Below, piece after piece: positions 37,442 to 46,114 of a DNA stretch of 64,000 bases. The stretch is from contig NZ_CP144683.1 of the NCBI RefSeq assembly GCF_036687315.1, positions 2,116,001 through 2,180,000 on the forward strand, given 5' to 3'. Origin of the DNA: Sphingopyxis sp. TUF1. Its GTDB lineage: Bacteria; Pseudomonadota; Alphaproteobacteria; Sphingomonadales; Sphingomonadaceae. Within the stretch, counting starts at the first letter, position 1. Every line of letters begins with the position of its first letter. The translations under genes and the position numbers were made by a program. The notes under the pieces were generated by a model. It searched no databases and was not told the DNA's origin. It was given only the letters and a program-made list of their open reading frames with translations.

Positions 37442-39271
37442 ATGGCAGTGCGCAGGAGGACCACTAGGCCGGGTCGCATAGGCGGGTCCCGGCGTGCTGC
37501 CATCATCGCGCTTACCTGTTTGCTGGCGGTTCCATCGGGTCAGGCGCAGCAACGATCCGCACCGCCGCGCCAGCCCAATATCGTCATACTGCTCGCCGAC
37601 GACTGGGGATTTTCGGACGTCGGCGCTTTTGGTTCCGAGATCGCGACGCCGCATATCGATGCGCTGGCGCGCGCGGGGATGCGCTTTTCGAACTTCCACG
37701 TCGCGGGTTCCTGCTCGCCGACGCGCGCGATGCTCCAGACAGGGGTGATGAACCACCGCAATGGGCTCGGCAACATGCCCGAGACGATCCCCGACGAGCA
37801 TCGAGGCAAGCCGGGTTACGACACGGTGATGAACCTGCGCGTCGTGACGATCGCGCAGTTGCTGAAAGCGGCGGGATACCGCACCTACCTCACCGGCAAA
37901 TGGCATCTGGGCAGCGACGCGAAACGCCTGCCGCATGCGCGCGGATACGACCGCGCCTTCAGCCTGGCCGATGCGGGTGCCGACAATTTCGAACAGCGCC
38001 CGATCGAGGGGCTGTACGACAAGGCGAACTGGACCGAGAACGGCCGCCCCGCGACGTTGCCTCGCGATTATTATTCGTCGACCTTCGTCGTCGGGAAGAT
38101 GATCGATTATATCGAAGCGGATCGCCAGAGTGGCAAACCCTTCCTCGCGTCGATCAACTTCCTCGCCAACCATATTCCGGTGCAGGCGCCCGACAGCGAC
38201 ATCGCGCGCTACGCGGCGATGTACAAAGACGGGTGGACGGCGCTGCGCGCAGAGCGCGCGCGGCGTGCGGCGGCGTTGGGCATCGTGCCCGCGGGCACGC
38301 CGATGGTGACGATGCCGACGACGCGCGACTGGCAGAGGCTGGACGCCGACGAGCGCGCGGCGGCGGTGCGCGTGATGCAGGCCTATGGCGGCATGGCGAC
38401 CGCGATGGACCGCGAGATCGGGCGGCTGGTCGCGCACCTCAAAAGGACGGGCGATTACGACAATACGATCTTTGTTTTTCTCTCCGACAATGGCGCCGAG
38501 CCGACCAATCCGTTCGGCTCGCTGCGCAACCGGCTGTTCCTGGCGATGCAATATGACCTTGCGACCGCGAACATCGGGCGGCGGGGCAGTTTTTCGGCGA
38601 TCGGGCCGGGCTGGGCGAGCGCGGCGGCGTCGCCCTTGTCGGGGTATAAGTTCAGCGCAACCGAGGGCGGGCTGCGCGTTCCGCTGATTATCGCCTGGCC
38701 GGGGCATGGCGAGATCAAGGCGGGCGCGATCAGCGACGGGCTGGCGCACGTGACCGACTTGTTGCCGACACTCGCCGAGCTGGCGGCGGTGCCGCTGCAC
38801 AACGGGCAATGGCAGGGCCGCGACGTCGAGCCGGTGACGGGACGGAGCCTGGTGCCGATGCTGAAGGGCGCGACTGCAAGCGTCCATGGCGATGCGCCGC
38901 TCGGCTATGAGCTGTCGGGCAATGCCGCGCTGTTTCGCGGCGATTACAAGCTGGTGCGCAACCTGCCGCCGACCGGTGACGGCAAATGGCGGATGTATAA
39001 TCTCAGAGCCGATCCGGGCGAGGCGCGCGACCTGTCTGCGGCGATGCCCGATCGGTTCGCCTCGATGCTCGCGGACTACCGCGCTTATGCGAAAGCGAAC
39101 GGCGTGCTCGACATCCCCCCGGGCTATACCGCCGACGAACAGATCAACCGTTATGCGTGGGAGCAGCAGGGGCGCAAACGCGCGATCAAGGCTGGGCTGT
39201 GGCTGGGCGGCGGATTGATGGTGCTGGCGTTGCTGGTCTGGGGCTGGCGGCGGCGGCGCGCGCGGGGTTAA
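37442..39271 (+). CDS. Sulfatase (Cys-type), exported and membrane-anchored
   Basis: A 609-residue type I sulfatase. A basic N terminus (VRRRTTRPGRIGGSRR) precedes a signal-like segment (AAIIALTCLLAVPSGQAQ). The catalytic motif is GSCSPTRAMLQTG, C91 (CxPxR) being the cysteine to be converted to formylglycine. Metal ligands are in LLADDWGFSDVG (Asp-Asp), IFVFLSDNGAEP (Asp-Asn), and GKWHLGSD supplies Lys and His. The end AGLWLGGGLMVLALLVWGW plus RRRRARG is a C-terminal membrane anchor. Sulfatases cleave sulfate esters; substrate unknown. ATG 37442 follows GGGTGGGAG and a candidate operator shared with the TetR gene 4 kb away. Monocistronic. Confidence 0.92.
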   Translation: MAVRRRTTRPGRIGGSRRAAIIALTCLLAVPSGQAQQRSAPPRQPNIVILLADDWGFSDVGAFGSEIATPHIDALARAGMRFSNFHVAGSCSPTRAMLQTGVMNHRNGLGNMPETIPDEHRGKPGYDTVMNLRVVTIAQLLKAAGYRTYLTGKWHLGSDAKRLPHARGYDRAFSLADAGADNFEQRPIEGLYDKANWTENGRPATLPRDYYSSTFVVGKMIDYIEADRQSGKPFLASINFLANHIPVQAPDSDIARYAAMYKDGWTALRAERARRAAALGIVPAGTPMVTMPTTRDWQRLDADERAAAVRVMQAYGGMATAMDREIGRLVAHLKRTGDYDNTIFVFLSDNGAEPTNPFGSLRNRLFLAMQYDLATANIGRRGSFSAIGPGWASAAASPLSGYKFSATEGGLRVPLIIAWPGHGEIKAGAISDGLAHVTDLLPTLAELAAVPLHNGQWQGRDVEPVTGRSLVPMLKGATASVHGDAPLGYELSGNAALFRGDYKLVRNLPPTGDGKWRMYNLRADPGEARDLSAAMPDRFASMLADYRAYAKANGVLDIPPGYTADEQINRYAWEQQGRKRAIKAGLWLGGGLMVLALLVWGWRRRRARG

Positions 39272-39551
39272 GGTTTGTGGGGATATTCGGCCGTTTTGCA
39301 CGGCAAGCGCCCGGCACAGCCCCCGCAAACGCCATCCAAAGGTCAGGAAAGGTCAGCCTTGTGCAGCGGCCGATCTGCCATTCCCCCGGGACATGCCGCG
39401 CCCGGCTTCTGCGCCCGCCTAGGGGCGGGAACGACCCATTTTTTGTCCATATATTGAAAGAGCTGAGGTGAAGGCTGGCACAGCGGGGTCATGTAGGACA
39501 GCGTTTTTTTTTATGTCCAGTTTGGGGTGGGCAGCGGACGTTCCTTCATTT

Positions 39552-39634
39552 CCGTTCGTGTCGAGCGAAGTCGAGACACCCATCGACGCCAAGCCTCGCC
39601 CGAGGGGCATCTCGACTTCGCTCGATGCGAACGG
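39552..39634. repeat. Palindromic repeat, family 2 (copy 4)
   Basis: CCGTTCGTGTCGAGCGAAGT with complement ending CTCGATGCGAACGG. Fourth copy in the window. Confidence 0.85.
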
Positions 39635-39690
39635 GTTAGGGGAGGGCGGCAAATGCCGCAATCGTTCGATTCCAGACTCTGCGAGCTACG

Positions 39691-39826
39691 ATCCTCCCTG
39701 TGGCGAAGCCATGGGGAGGGGGACCGCTCGCGCAGCGAGTGGTGGAGGGGCTGCAACGTCGGCGCCATAGCCCCTCCGTCAGCGCTTCGCGCTGCCACCT
39801 CCCCATGGCTCCGCCACAGGGAGGAT
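39691..39826. repeat. Palindromic repeat, family 3 (copy 2)
   Basis: ATCCTCCCTGTGGCGAAGCC and the complement ending CGCCACAGGGAGGAT, with the same core as 32577-32710. It is 57 bp downstream of copy 4 of family 2; the two families occur close together here. Confidence 0.87.
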
Positions 39827-39871
39827 TAGTGGCCGCCTTCGGTCGCAAACCGACATCGCTACGAAACGGGC

Positions 39872-40783
39872 TTAGTCTGTCGGTGCCGGGCGCGCGGGGT
39901 CGATCAGGCGGAAGCCGATATGGTCGGTGCCGAGGCTGCGTTCCTGGAACTGACGCGCGGCGGGGCGATAGCGGGCGCAATAATTGGCGGCGCACAGGAA
40001 ACTGCCGCCCTTGATGACATTGCGCTCGTTGCCCGCCGCGCTCGTCGTCCATTCCCAGACATTGCCGATCAGGTCGTGGACGCCGTGCGCGTCGGCGAGA
40101 AAGCAGGCGACCGGGGCGCGGCCCGTAAAGCCATCGGTGCCGAGGTCGCGGACGGGGAAGCTGCCCTGATAAAAATTGGCGCGCGGTTTGCCGTCCTTGC
40201 CGACGGGGACGTTGCGGTCGGCGCCGCCGCTCGCCGCGGCGAGTTCCCATTGTTCCTCGCTCGGCAACGCCTTGCCCTTCCATCTGGCGAAGGCGAGCGC
40301 ATCTTCATACCCTATCTGCACGACCGGATCGCGGTCGCGGCCGTCGATAGTCGTCGCGGGCCCTGCGGGATGGCGCCACTCGGCGCCGACGACCCAGCGC
40401 CACCAGTTCGGGTTGCCATCGGTCGGCGCGGTGAACACCGCCGATCCGGGGACGAGCATGTCGGGCGGCGCGCCGGGGAGCGGCGGCGGGTCTTGCTCGG
40501 CGAGCGTTTTATAGCCGGTTGCGCGGACGAATTCGGCGAACTCGGCATTTGTGACCTCGTGCGTCGCGATCCAGAAGCCCGCGACGGTGACCTCGCGCGG
40601 CGGGCCTTCTTCGGGCAGATGCGCGTCGGCGCCGATCGTGAACGTCGCGCCGGGGATCCAGGCATAATCCTGTGCGGGCATCGCGGGACATTCGGGGGGC
40701 TTGGCCTCGGCAAGCGGGGCGTCGGCATCGTTGCTGCACGCGGCGAGCATGGCCAGCAGGAGCAGCGCGGCGGCGCGGATCAT
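39872..40783 (-). CDS. Formylglycine-generating enzyme family protein, predicted lipoprotein
   Basis: A 303-residue FGE-sulfatase domain protein. N-terminal signal peptide with lipobox LAAC (C16) in MIRAAALLLLAMLAACSNDA indicates export and lipid anchoring. The domain follows: YAWIPGATFTIGAD, WIATHEVTNAEFAEFVRATG, LPSEEQWELAA, HDLIGNVWEWT and the catalytic end GGSFLCAANYCARYRPAAR, in which C264 and C269 match the active-site cysteine pair of FGE. FGE converts the Cys of CxPxR in sulfatases to formylglycine. Both sulfatases nearby carry that motif. The gene starts inside the stop of the TetR gene (4-bp overlap), so they form an operon. An exported FGE is unusual, since bacterial maturation is expected in the cytosol. 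Confidence 0.88.
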   Translation of the reverse strand: MIRAAALLLLAMLAACSNDADAPLAEAKPPECPAMPAQDYAWIPGATFTIGADAHLPEEGPPREVTVAGFWIATHEVTNAEFAEFVRATGYKTLAEQDPPPLPGAPPDMLVPGSAVFTAPTDGNPNWWRWVVGAEWRHPAGPATTIDGRDRDPVVQIGYEDALAFARWKGKALPSEEQWELAAASGGADRNVPVGKDGKPRANFYQGSFPVRDLGTDGFTGRAPVACFLADAHGVHDLIGNVWEWTTSAAGNERNVIKGGSFLCAANYCARYRPAARQFQERSLGTDHIGFRLIDPARPAPTD

Positions 40784-41400
40784 GCCCGGGTGGTCGCGAC
40801 CAGCGCTTCGATCATATGCGCAACGACGCCGCTCGCATCCTCGACCGACAGCCCCTGATCCTGCCGGATCGCGCGCCAGTTCTGGAACGACAGCGCCGCG
40901 CACAGCGCTTCGGTCAAATATCGGTTGCTCGCGACGTCCGGCGGCAGGAGGCGCAGCACCAGTTCGCGCTCCATCGTTACCACCTGCGCATATTGGCCGA
41001 GCAGATAGGGCGACTGATAGCGTTTGATGTTCGCGGCGAGACGAAAGGGCAGCATCGTTTCAAACACGCGCACCCGCCGCCGCGTCAGTTCGCGCAGATT
41101 GGCGCGCCAGTCGCCATCCGGATAGGGGGCGGTGACAATCGGCCAGATGCGTTCGCCGATGATCCGCGAGATTTCGCGGTACAGGGCGTCCATGTCGTCG
41201 AAATGGCGGAACACGGTGCGCAGGCCGACGCCCGCTTCGTCGGCGACGCGCGCCGCGCTGGGCATCAGGTCGCCCGCCTCGATCAGCGCCATCATCGCCG
41301 CGACGATGCGTTTGTAACTCGACCGGCTGCGCTCGCGTCGCCCGTCGGGACGCGCGTCGGGGCCGCCGTCGGCCACGTCCGCTTGTACTTTCCCCGCCAT
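40780..41400 (-). CDS. TetR family transcriptional regulator
   Basis: A 206-residue protein. The HTH is IVAAMMALIEAGDLMPSAAR followed by VADEAGVGLRTVFRHFDDMDALYREIS (residues about 40-80), the TetR signature with recognition helix around VGLRTVFRHF. The remaining helical domain has EALCAALSFQNWRAI, as in TetR_C members. N-terminal residues are Arg/Asp-rich. The gene is divergent from the operon at 41526 across a 45-bp palindrome and is co-transcribed with the FGE gene, so it likely represses its own operon, the DUF1330-like/sulfatase operon and perhaps the distal sulfatase. The inducer is probably a sulfated compound or its product; unknown. Confidence 0.87.
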   Translation of the reverse strand: MAGKVQADVADGGPDARPDGRRERSRSSYKRIVAAMMALIEAGDLMPSAARVADEAGVGLRTVFRHFDDMDALYREISRIIGERIWPIVTAPYPDGDWRANLRELTRRRVRVFETMLPFRLAANIKRYQSPYLLGQYAQVVTMERELVLRLLPPDVASNRYLTEALCAALSFQNWRAIRQDQGLSVEDASGVVAHMIEALVATTRA

Positions 41401-41460
41401 GCTCTCTCCGCTGGCCCAGCTCGGCGCCCAGGTCAATGCCTCGCACGAAGCCGCTTGCAC

Positions 41461-41505
41461 GCCTTCCAATATAATGACACATATAGTGCCATTATATTGG
41501 AAGGC
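41461..41505. promoter_or_regulatory. 45-bp near-perfect palindrome between TetR and sulfatase operons
   Basis: Arms GCCTTCCAATATAATG (41461-41476) and CATTATATTGGAAGGC (41490-41505) are exactly complementary; the 13-bp centre ACACATATAGTGC is itself near-symmetric. It lies 20 bp before the ATG at 41526 and about 60 bp before the TetR start. A likely operator for the adjacent TetR protein controlling both directions. Confidence 0.82.
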
Positions 41506-41525
41506 AACGACCAAGGCGGGCGGGG

Positions 41526-42185
41526 ATGGGCGATCAGGCGATTTTGCTGACGGCGATATGGGCGGGCGCGTTGCTGCTCTGGTCCGCATTTCTGCTGTTT
41601 TACGATGGCTGGCGGCGTCCGCTGACCGTCCGGGAAATCGACGCGTTTCTTGACGGGCTTGGCCCGCGCATGGCGGAAACAGGCAATGACGTGGCGCGGT
41701 TGCGCGCGTTTCTGGAGGCCGACGACGGGCGCGAATTCGTGATGGTCAACCTCGTCCGCGCGCGGCCGGGGCCGGTCACCGACCCCGCAAGCGGCGCGAC
41801 ACTCGACGGCAGCGAATGGTTGCGGCGATATTCGGACCCCTTTGTGCGCGGGCTGATGCGGCGCGGCGGGCATCCATTGTTCGTCGGGCGCAAGGTCGGC
41901 GGCTATATCGATGCGTGGAATACGCCCGCCGATCCCGGCTGGACGCTGCTCGGCACGATGCGATACCGCAGCCGCCGCGACCTGCTCCGCATGGCAGGCG
42001 ACCCGGCGTTCCGCGCGGTGCATCCGAACAAGCTGCTGGGGATCGAGACGACCTTTTCCTTTCCAACGCAGCGCCAGATTGGCTTTTACGCCAGCCCGCG
42101 CGCGACCGCCGGACTGGCGCTCGCGCTGCTGGCGGCACTGGCGCACATCATGGCATTGACCTTTGGGTGGGGAGCGACGGGGTGA
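41526..42185 (+). CDS. Membrane protein with central DUF1330-like domain
   Basis: A 219-residue protein with a transmembrane helix at each end (ILLTAIWAGALLLWSAFLLF, residues 5-24, and the last 30 residues, ATAGLALALLAALAHIMAL). The middle, EFVMVNLVRARPG, then VGRKVGGYIDAW, LLGTMRYRSRRDLLRMAGDP and AFRAVHPNKLLGIETTFSFP, follows the order of DUF1330 proteins (dimeric alpha-beta barrel). That domain normally is a small cytosolic protein; between two membrane helices it is unusual. The stop overlaps the sulfatase start by 4 bp (GTGA), so the two are coupled. Its role may be to assist the sulfatase; that is inference. Confidence 0.65.
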   Translation: MGDQAILLTAIWAGALLLWSAFLLFYDGWRRPLTVREIDAFLDGLGPRMAETGNDVARLRAFLEADDGREFVMVNLVRARPGPVTDPASGATLDGSEWLRRYSDPFVRGLMRRGGHPLFVGRKVGGYIDAWNTPADPGWTLLGTMRYRSRRDLLRMAGDPAFRAVHPNKLLGIETTFSFPTQRQIGFYASPRATAGLALALLAALAHIMALTFGWGATG

Positions 42186-43813
42186 AGAAACGGTGGATCG
42201 CGCTTTGCGTCCTGACGCTGGCCGCAGCGGGCGGTTATTGGGCCTTCCAGGCGAATAAATACCGGCTTCCGGGGATTTTGCAGGACTGGCGCGACCCGGT
42301 GCAGCCGAACCGGGCGATCGCGTGGCAACAAGGGCCGGCGGCCGCGCCGGAGGGCGAGCGGCCGCCGAACGTCATCCTGATCGTCGCCGACGACCTGGGG
42401 TATAACGACATCAGCCTGAACGGCGGCGGCGTCGCGGGGATCGTCAAGACACCGAATATCGACGCGCTGGCGCGCGAAGGGGTGAATTTCACCACCGCCT
42501 ACGCCGCGAACGCGACCTGCTCGCCGTCGCGCGCGGCGATGATGACGGGGCGTTATCCGACGCGATTTGGCTTTGAATTTACCGCAGTGCCGATCGAGTT
42601 CGCCGAGAATCTGGCGCATGGCGACGGCGTCGGGCCGCACCGCGCGATCTTTCACAAGGAGTTGGTGACCCCGGATATTCCGCCCTATCCCCAGATGGGC
42701 GTCCCCGCGAGCGAGGTGACGATCGCCGAGGCGGTGAAGGCCGCGGGTTATCACACGGTCCATATCGGCAAATGGCATTTGGGCGAGGCACCCGAATTGC
42801 AGCCGCAGGGTCAAGGCTTCGACGAAAGCCTCGCGGTGCTGGCGGGAGCGGGGATGTTCTTGCCCGAGGATGATCCCGATGCGGTCAACGCCAAGCTGCC
42901 GTGGGATCCGATCGACCGTTTCATCTGGGCCAATCTGCGCCACGCGGTAACCTTTAACGGCAGCAAACGCTTCGCGGCGAAAGGGCATATGACCGACTAT
43001 TTCGCCGACGAGGCGATCAAGGCGATCGAGGCGAACCGCAACCGGCCCTTTTTCATGTATCTGGCCTTCACCGCGCCGCACACGCCGCTGCAGGCGACGC
43101 GCGCCGATTATGAAAAGCTCGCGGCGATCAAGGATCACAAGACGCGCGTCTATGGCGCGATGATCGCGCAGATGGACCGGCGAATCGGCGATGTGATGGC
43201 CAAGCTGAAGGAGGCCGGGATCGACGACAATACGCTGGTGATCTTTACGAGCGACAATGGCGGCGCCTGGTACAACGGGATGCCGGGGCTGAACGCGCCG
43301 TTCCGCGGGTGGAAGGCGACCTTTTTCGAGGGCGGCATCCGCGCGCCCTTGTTCATGCGCTGGCCCGCGCGCATCGCGCCGGGGACCGCGCGCGCCGACG
43401 TGACCGGGCATCTCGACATTTTTGCGACGATTGCGGCGGCGGCGGGCGCGGCGCTGCCCGAAGGGCGGACGATCGACAGCGAGGATATATTGGCCGGGCC
43501 CGCCACGCGGCCGGCGATCTTCTGGCGCTCGGGCGATTATCGCGCGGTGCGTGCGGGCGACTGGAAATTGCAGGTGACGAAGCGGCCCGAAAAGGCGCGC
43601 CTCTATAATCTCGCCGTCGATCCGACCGAGCAGACCGACCTGTCGGCGCGCGAGCCCGCCCGCGTCGCCGAGCTTCGCGCGATGATCGCGGCGCAGAACA
43701 AGGACATGGCCAGGCCGATCTGGCCGGGGCTGATCGAAGGGCCGGTACGCATCGACGTGCCGCTGAACGCGCCGTGGCAGGGCGGGCAGGATTATATCTA
43801 TTGGACCAATTGA
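42182..43813 (+). CDS. Sulfatase (Cys-type), exported
   Basis: A 543-residue sulfatase with an N-terminal membrane anchor or signal segment (KKRWIALCVLTLAAAGGYWA). The active-site motif is NATCSPSRAAMMTG with C113 (CxPxR) for formylglycine. Others are NVILIVADDLGYNDI (two metal Asp), GKWHLGEAPE, TAPHTPLQ and IFTSDNGGAWYN (Asp-Asn). A second half contains LYNLAVDPTEQTDL, typical of arylsulfatase C-terminal domains. GTG start overlaps the DUF1330-like gene. It is a paralogue of the 37442 sulfatase but differs in the N-terminal anchor and lacks the C-terminal one. Substrate unknown. Confidence 0.93.
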   Translation: MKKRWIALCVLTLAAAGGYWAFQANKYRLPGILQDWRDPVQPNRAIAWQQGPAAAPEGERPPNVILIVADDLGYNDISLNGGGVAGIVKTPNIDALAREGVNFTTAYAANATCSPSRAAMMTGRYPTRFGFEFTAVPIEFAENLAHGDGVGPHRAIFHKELVTPDIPPYPQMGVPASEVTIAEAVKAAGYHTVHIGKWHLGEAPELQPQGQGFDESLAVLAGAGMFLPEDDPDAVNAKLPWDPIDRFIWANLRHAVTFNGSKRFAAKGHMTDYFADEAIKAIEANRNRPFFMYLAFTAPHTPLQATRADYEKLAAIKDHKTRVYGAMIAQMDRRIGDVMAKLKEAGIDDNTLVIFTSDNGGAWYNGMPGLNAPFRGWKATFFEGGIRAPLFMRWPARIAPGTARADVTGHLDIFATIAAAAGAALPEGRTIDSEDILAGPATRPAIFWRSGDYRAVRAGDWKLQVTKRPEKARLYNLAVDPTEQTDLSAREPARVAELRAMIAAQNKDMARPIWPGLIEGPVRIDVPLNAPWQGGQDYIYWTN

Positions 43814-43937
43814 TTGCTGCTAGCCGCCTGGCGTTGCGTCTGTGGCGGTATAGGATCGGAGCAAAAGACACCGCGAGGTAATTGGCGGCGGCGCGTGGTT
43901 GTGGCAGGGGTCTGCCGACCTTGCCCACGGAGAGATC

Positions 43938-44777
43938 ATGCGCACCTTGCTCCTTTCGCTCGCCCTGCTTACCCCCTTCGCATCGGCCGCCGCCGAGGAG
44001 CGGGTGATCGACACGCATGTCCATCTTTGGAACGGTGCCAAATCGGTTGCCGAATATCGCGCCAAGCTGAAAGCCACGGGGGTGTCGGTCGAGCGGTTCG
44101 GTGCGATGTGGTTCGGCGGGCCGAATCAGGCGCGCGCGGGCAATCCCGCCGACATCAGCGCGCGCAACGACGCGCTGATCGCGCTCGCCAAAGACCATCC
44201 CGACATGATCCCGATCGCGACGGTCCACCCCTATGATGGCGAGGCCGCACTGGCGGAGGTAACGCGCGTCGCGGCGCGAGGGGTCAAGATACTGAAAATC
44301 CATCCGCACACGCAGGGGTTCGACGCCGCCGACCCGCGCGTGTTGACGCTGGTCAAACATGCAGGGGCGGCGGGGATGGTCGTGCTGCTCGACAACGCCG
44401 GCATCGTGCCGGCCGACCATGAAAAGCTGTTCAACTTGGCCCTCGCGGCGCCGAAGACGAAGTTCATCTTTGCCCATATGGGCGGGATGGGGTTCCGCTT
44501 CTGGAACATATTGGCCCTCGCGCGCACGGCCGAGGGGCTGTTCGCCGAGAATATATTCTTCGACATTTCGGGCGTGACGCTGTTTGCCGATTCGCCGGTC
44601 GAGGACGAATATGTCTGGACGATCCGCAACGTCGGGATCGACCAGGTGCTGATCGCATCGGACTATCCGCAGCTTTCGCTCGCGAAAACGCTCGAGGCGC
44701 TCGACAAGCTGGACCTCACCGAAGAGGAGCGCGCAAAGATCCGGTCGGGCAATGCGAAGCGGCTGCTGGGGCTCTAA
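43938..44777 (+). CDS. Exported amidohydrolase family protein
   Basis: A 279-residue protein with signal peptide MRTLLLSLALLTPFASAAAE. The mature part is the amidohydrolase_2 TIM barrel: RVIDTHVHLWNG (HxH metal motif, His-X-His), IATVHPYDGEAAL, KILKIHPHTQGF, FIFAHMGG with a metal His, and VLIASDYPQLSL with the catalytic Asp. Members decarboxylate or hydrolyse aromatic acids, lactones or carboxylates. It lies 125 bp after the sulfatase operon, on the same strand; no operator copy is seen in front, so it may be independent. Periplasmic location is predicted. Confidence 0.87.
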   Translation: MRTLLLSLALLTPFASAAAEERVIDTHVHLWNGAKSVAEYRAKLKATGVSVERFGAMWFGGPNQARAGNPADISARNDALIALAKDHPDMIPIATVHPYDGEAALAEVTRVAARGVKILKIHPHTQGFDAADPRVLTLVKHAGAAGMVVLLDNAGIVPADHEKLFNLALAAPKTKFIFAHMGGMGFRFWNILALARTAEGLFAENIFFDISGVTLFADSPVEDEYVWTIRNVGIDQVLIASDYPQLSLAKTLEALDKLDLTEEERAKIRSGNAKRLLGL

Positions 44778-44877
44778 CGGATGATGCCCCGCCCCCGACA
44801 TCGAGACGTGGGAGAGCGGGAGACGGGGCCCGCGCGCTTAAGCAGGGCGCGGATTGCCCGAAGATGAACGAACCGAC

Positions 44878-46044
44878 CTAAGCTTCGAAAATCTTTGTAT
44901 AAAGCATCGCCATTTCGTCGGCGTCGGGGATGCGCGGATTGTTCGCGGGCGATCCCGAGGCCGCGGCCTGCGCGCACATCGTCGGGATCAGCGCGTCCCA
45001 GCGCGCGGCGTCGATGCCCCACGCAGCGGGGCCCGGCACCTCCAGTTCGCGGTTGAGCGCCGCGAGTTCGTCGACGAGCCGCGCCACCGCCGACTGATCG
45101 CCTTCGGCATTGTCGGCGATTGCCATGGCGCGGGCGCAGTCGGCGTAGCGGGGAAGCGCGGCGGGGGCCGACCAGGCGGTGACGGCGGGCAGCAGCATCG
45201 CGTTCGACAGGCCGTGCGGCACATGGAAATGCGCCCCGATCGGGCGGCTCATCCCGTGGACGAGCGCGACCGAGCTATTCGAAAAGGCAATCCCCGCCTG
45301 CGTCGCGCCGAGCATCATCGCCTCACGCGCCGCGGCGTCCATCGGGTCGGCGCACACGCGGCGGAGGTTGGGAGCGATCGCGCGCATCGCGAGCAGCGCC
45401 ATGCCGTCGCTGAACGGATTGGCGCGGCGCGAGACATAGGCCTCGATCGCGTGCGTCAGCGAATCGATGCCGGTGTCGGCGGTGAGCCGCCTGGGCTTGG
45501 TAAAGGTCAGTTCATAATCGACGAGCGCGGCGACGGGCAGATAGGCGAGGCCGGGGCAGAGCATCTTTTCGTCGGTCATCTCGTCAGTGATGATCGTGAA
45601 GCGCGTCGCCTCCGACCCCGTGCCCGCGGTCGTCGGGATGGCGATGACGGGCAGGCCGGGCGCATCCTGCACATGCGGCGCCTTGTAATCGGCCATCGCG
45701 CCGCCGTGGACGGCGAGCAGGGCGATCGCCTTGGCGCTGTCGAGCGGGCTGCCGCCGCCGAAGCCGACGACGCAGTCGTGATCGCTTTGCTTGAGGAACG
45801 CCACGCCCGCGTCGATCGAGGTGACCGTGGGGTCGGGGACGGTATCGGCGAACACCCGTGCGGCGATCCCGGCCGCCGCGAGAAGATCGGTCAGTTCATC
45901 GACGCGGCCGCTGTCCCGCAGCCAGGCGTCGGTGACGATCAGCGGGCTCGACAGGCCCAATGTTTCCAACACCTCGGCCAGCTGTTTCGACGCGCCGCCG
46001 CCGATGCGGAGGATGCGGGGAAGGGCGATGCTCGCGATGCTCAA
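44878..46044 (-). CDS. Iron-containing alcohol dehydrogenase
   Basis: A 388-residue group III alcohol dehydrogenase. LRIGGGASKQL, VVGFGGGSPLDSAKAIALL (NAD(P) binding GGGSxxD), IPTTAGTGSEATRFTIIT, and metal-binding segments DSLTHAIEAYV and SVALVHGMSRPIGAHFHVPHG with His residues for Fe match the family. It oxidises alcohols or reduces aldehydes in the cytosol. Start is TTG at 46044 with AGGAG about 8 bp upstream; no ATG fits better. The gene stands alone between a beta-propeller gene and the amidohydrolase on opposite strand. Substrate not predictable. Confidence 0.9.
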   Translation of the reverse strand: MSIASIALPRILRIGGGASKQLAEVLETLGLSSPLIVTDAWLRDSGRVDELTDLLAAAGIAARVFADTVPDPTVTSIDAGVAFLKQSDHDCVVGFGGGSPLDSAKAIALLAVHGGAMADYKAPHVQDAPGLPVIAIPTTAGTGSEATRFTIITDEMTDEKMLCPGLAYLPVAALVDYELTFTKPRRLTADTGIDSLTHAIEAYVSRRANPFSDGMALLAMRAIAPNLRRVCADPMDAAAREAMMLGATQAGIAFSNSSVALVHGMSRPIGAHFHVPHGLSNAMLLPAVTAWSAPAALPRYADCARAMAIADNAEGDQSAVARLVDELAALNRELEVPGPAAWGIDAARWDALIPTMCAQAAASGSPANNPRIPDADEMAMLYTKIFEA

Positions 46045-46114
46045 CGGACGATCTCCTGACGGGAGCGTCTTACGTCGTCGGGCGTCGGGCGGAAATCCTT
46101 ATTGTTTGCGCAGG

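Larger units (their letters stand above)
39272..39871. other. Intergenic region dominated by repeats
   Basis: A 600-bp space between the sulfatase and FGE genes. It contains a family 2 repeat (39552-39634), a family 3 repeat (39691-39826) and otherwise sequence without genes. Short frames across the repeats are chance translations. A T-run at 39504-39511 could be part of a terminator, but no good stem precedes it. Confidence 0.6.

Noticed and set aside
39468..39829. Short frames between the sulfatase and FGE genes
   Set aside because: They are translations of repeat elements of families 2 and 3 and have no ribosome binding site.
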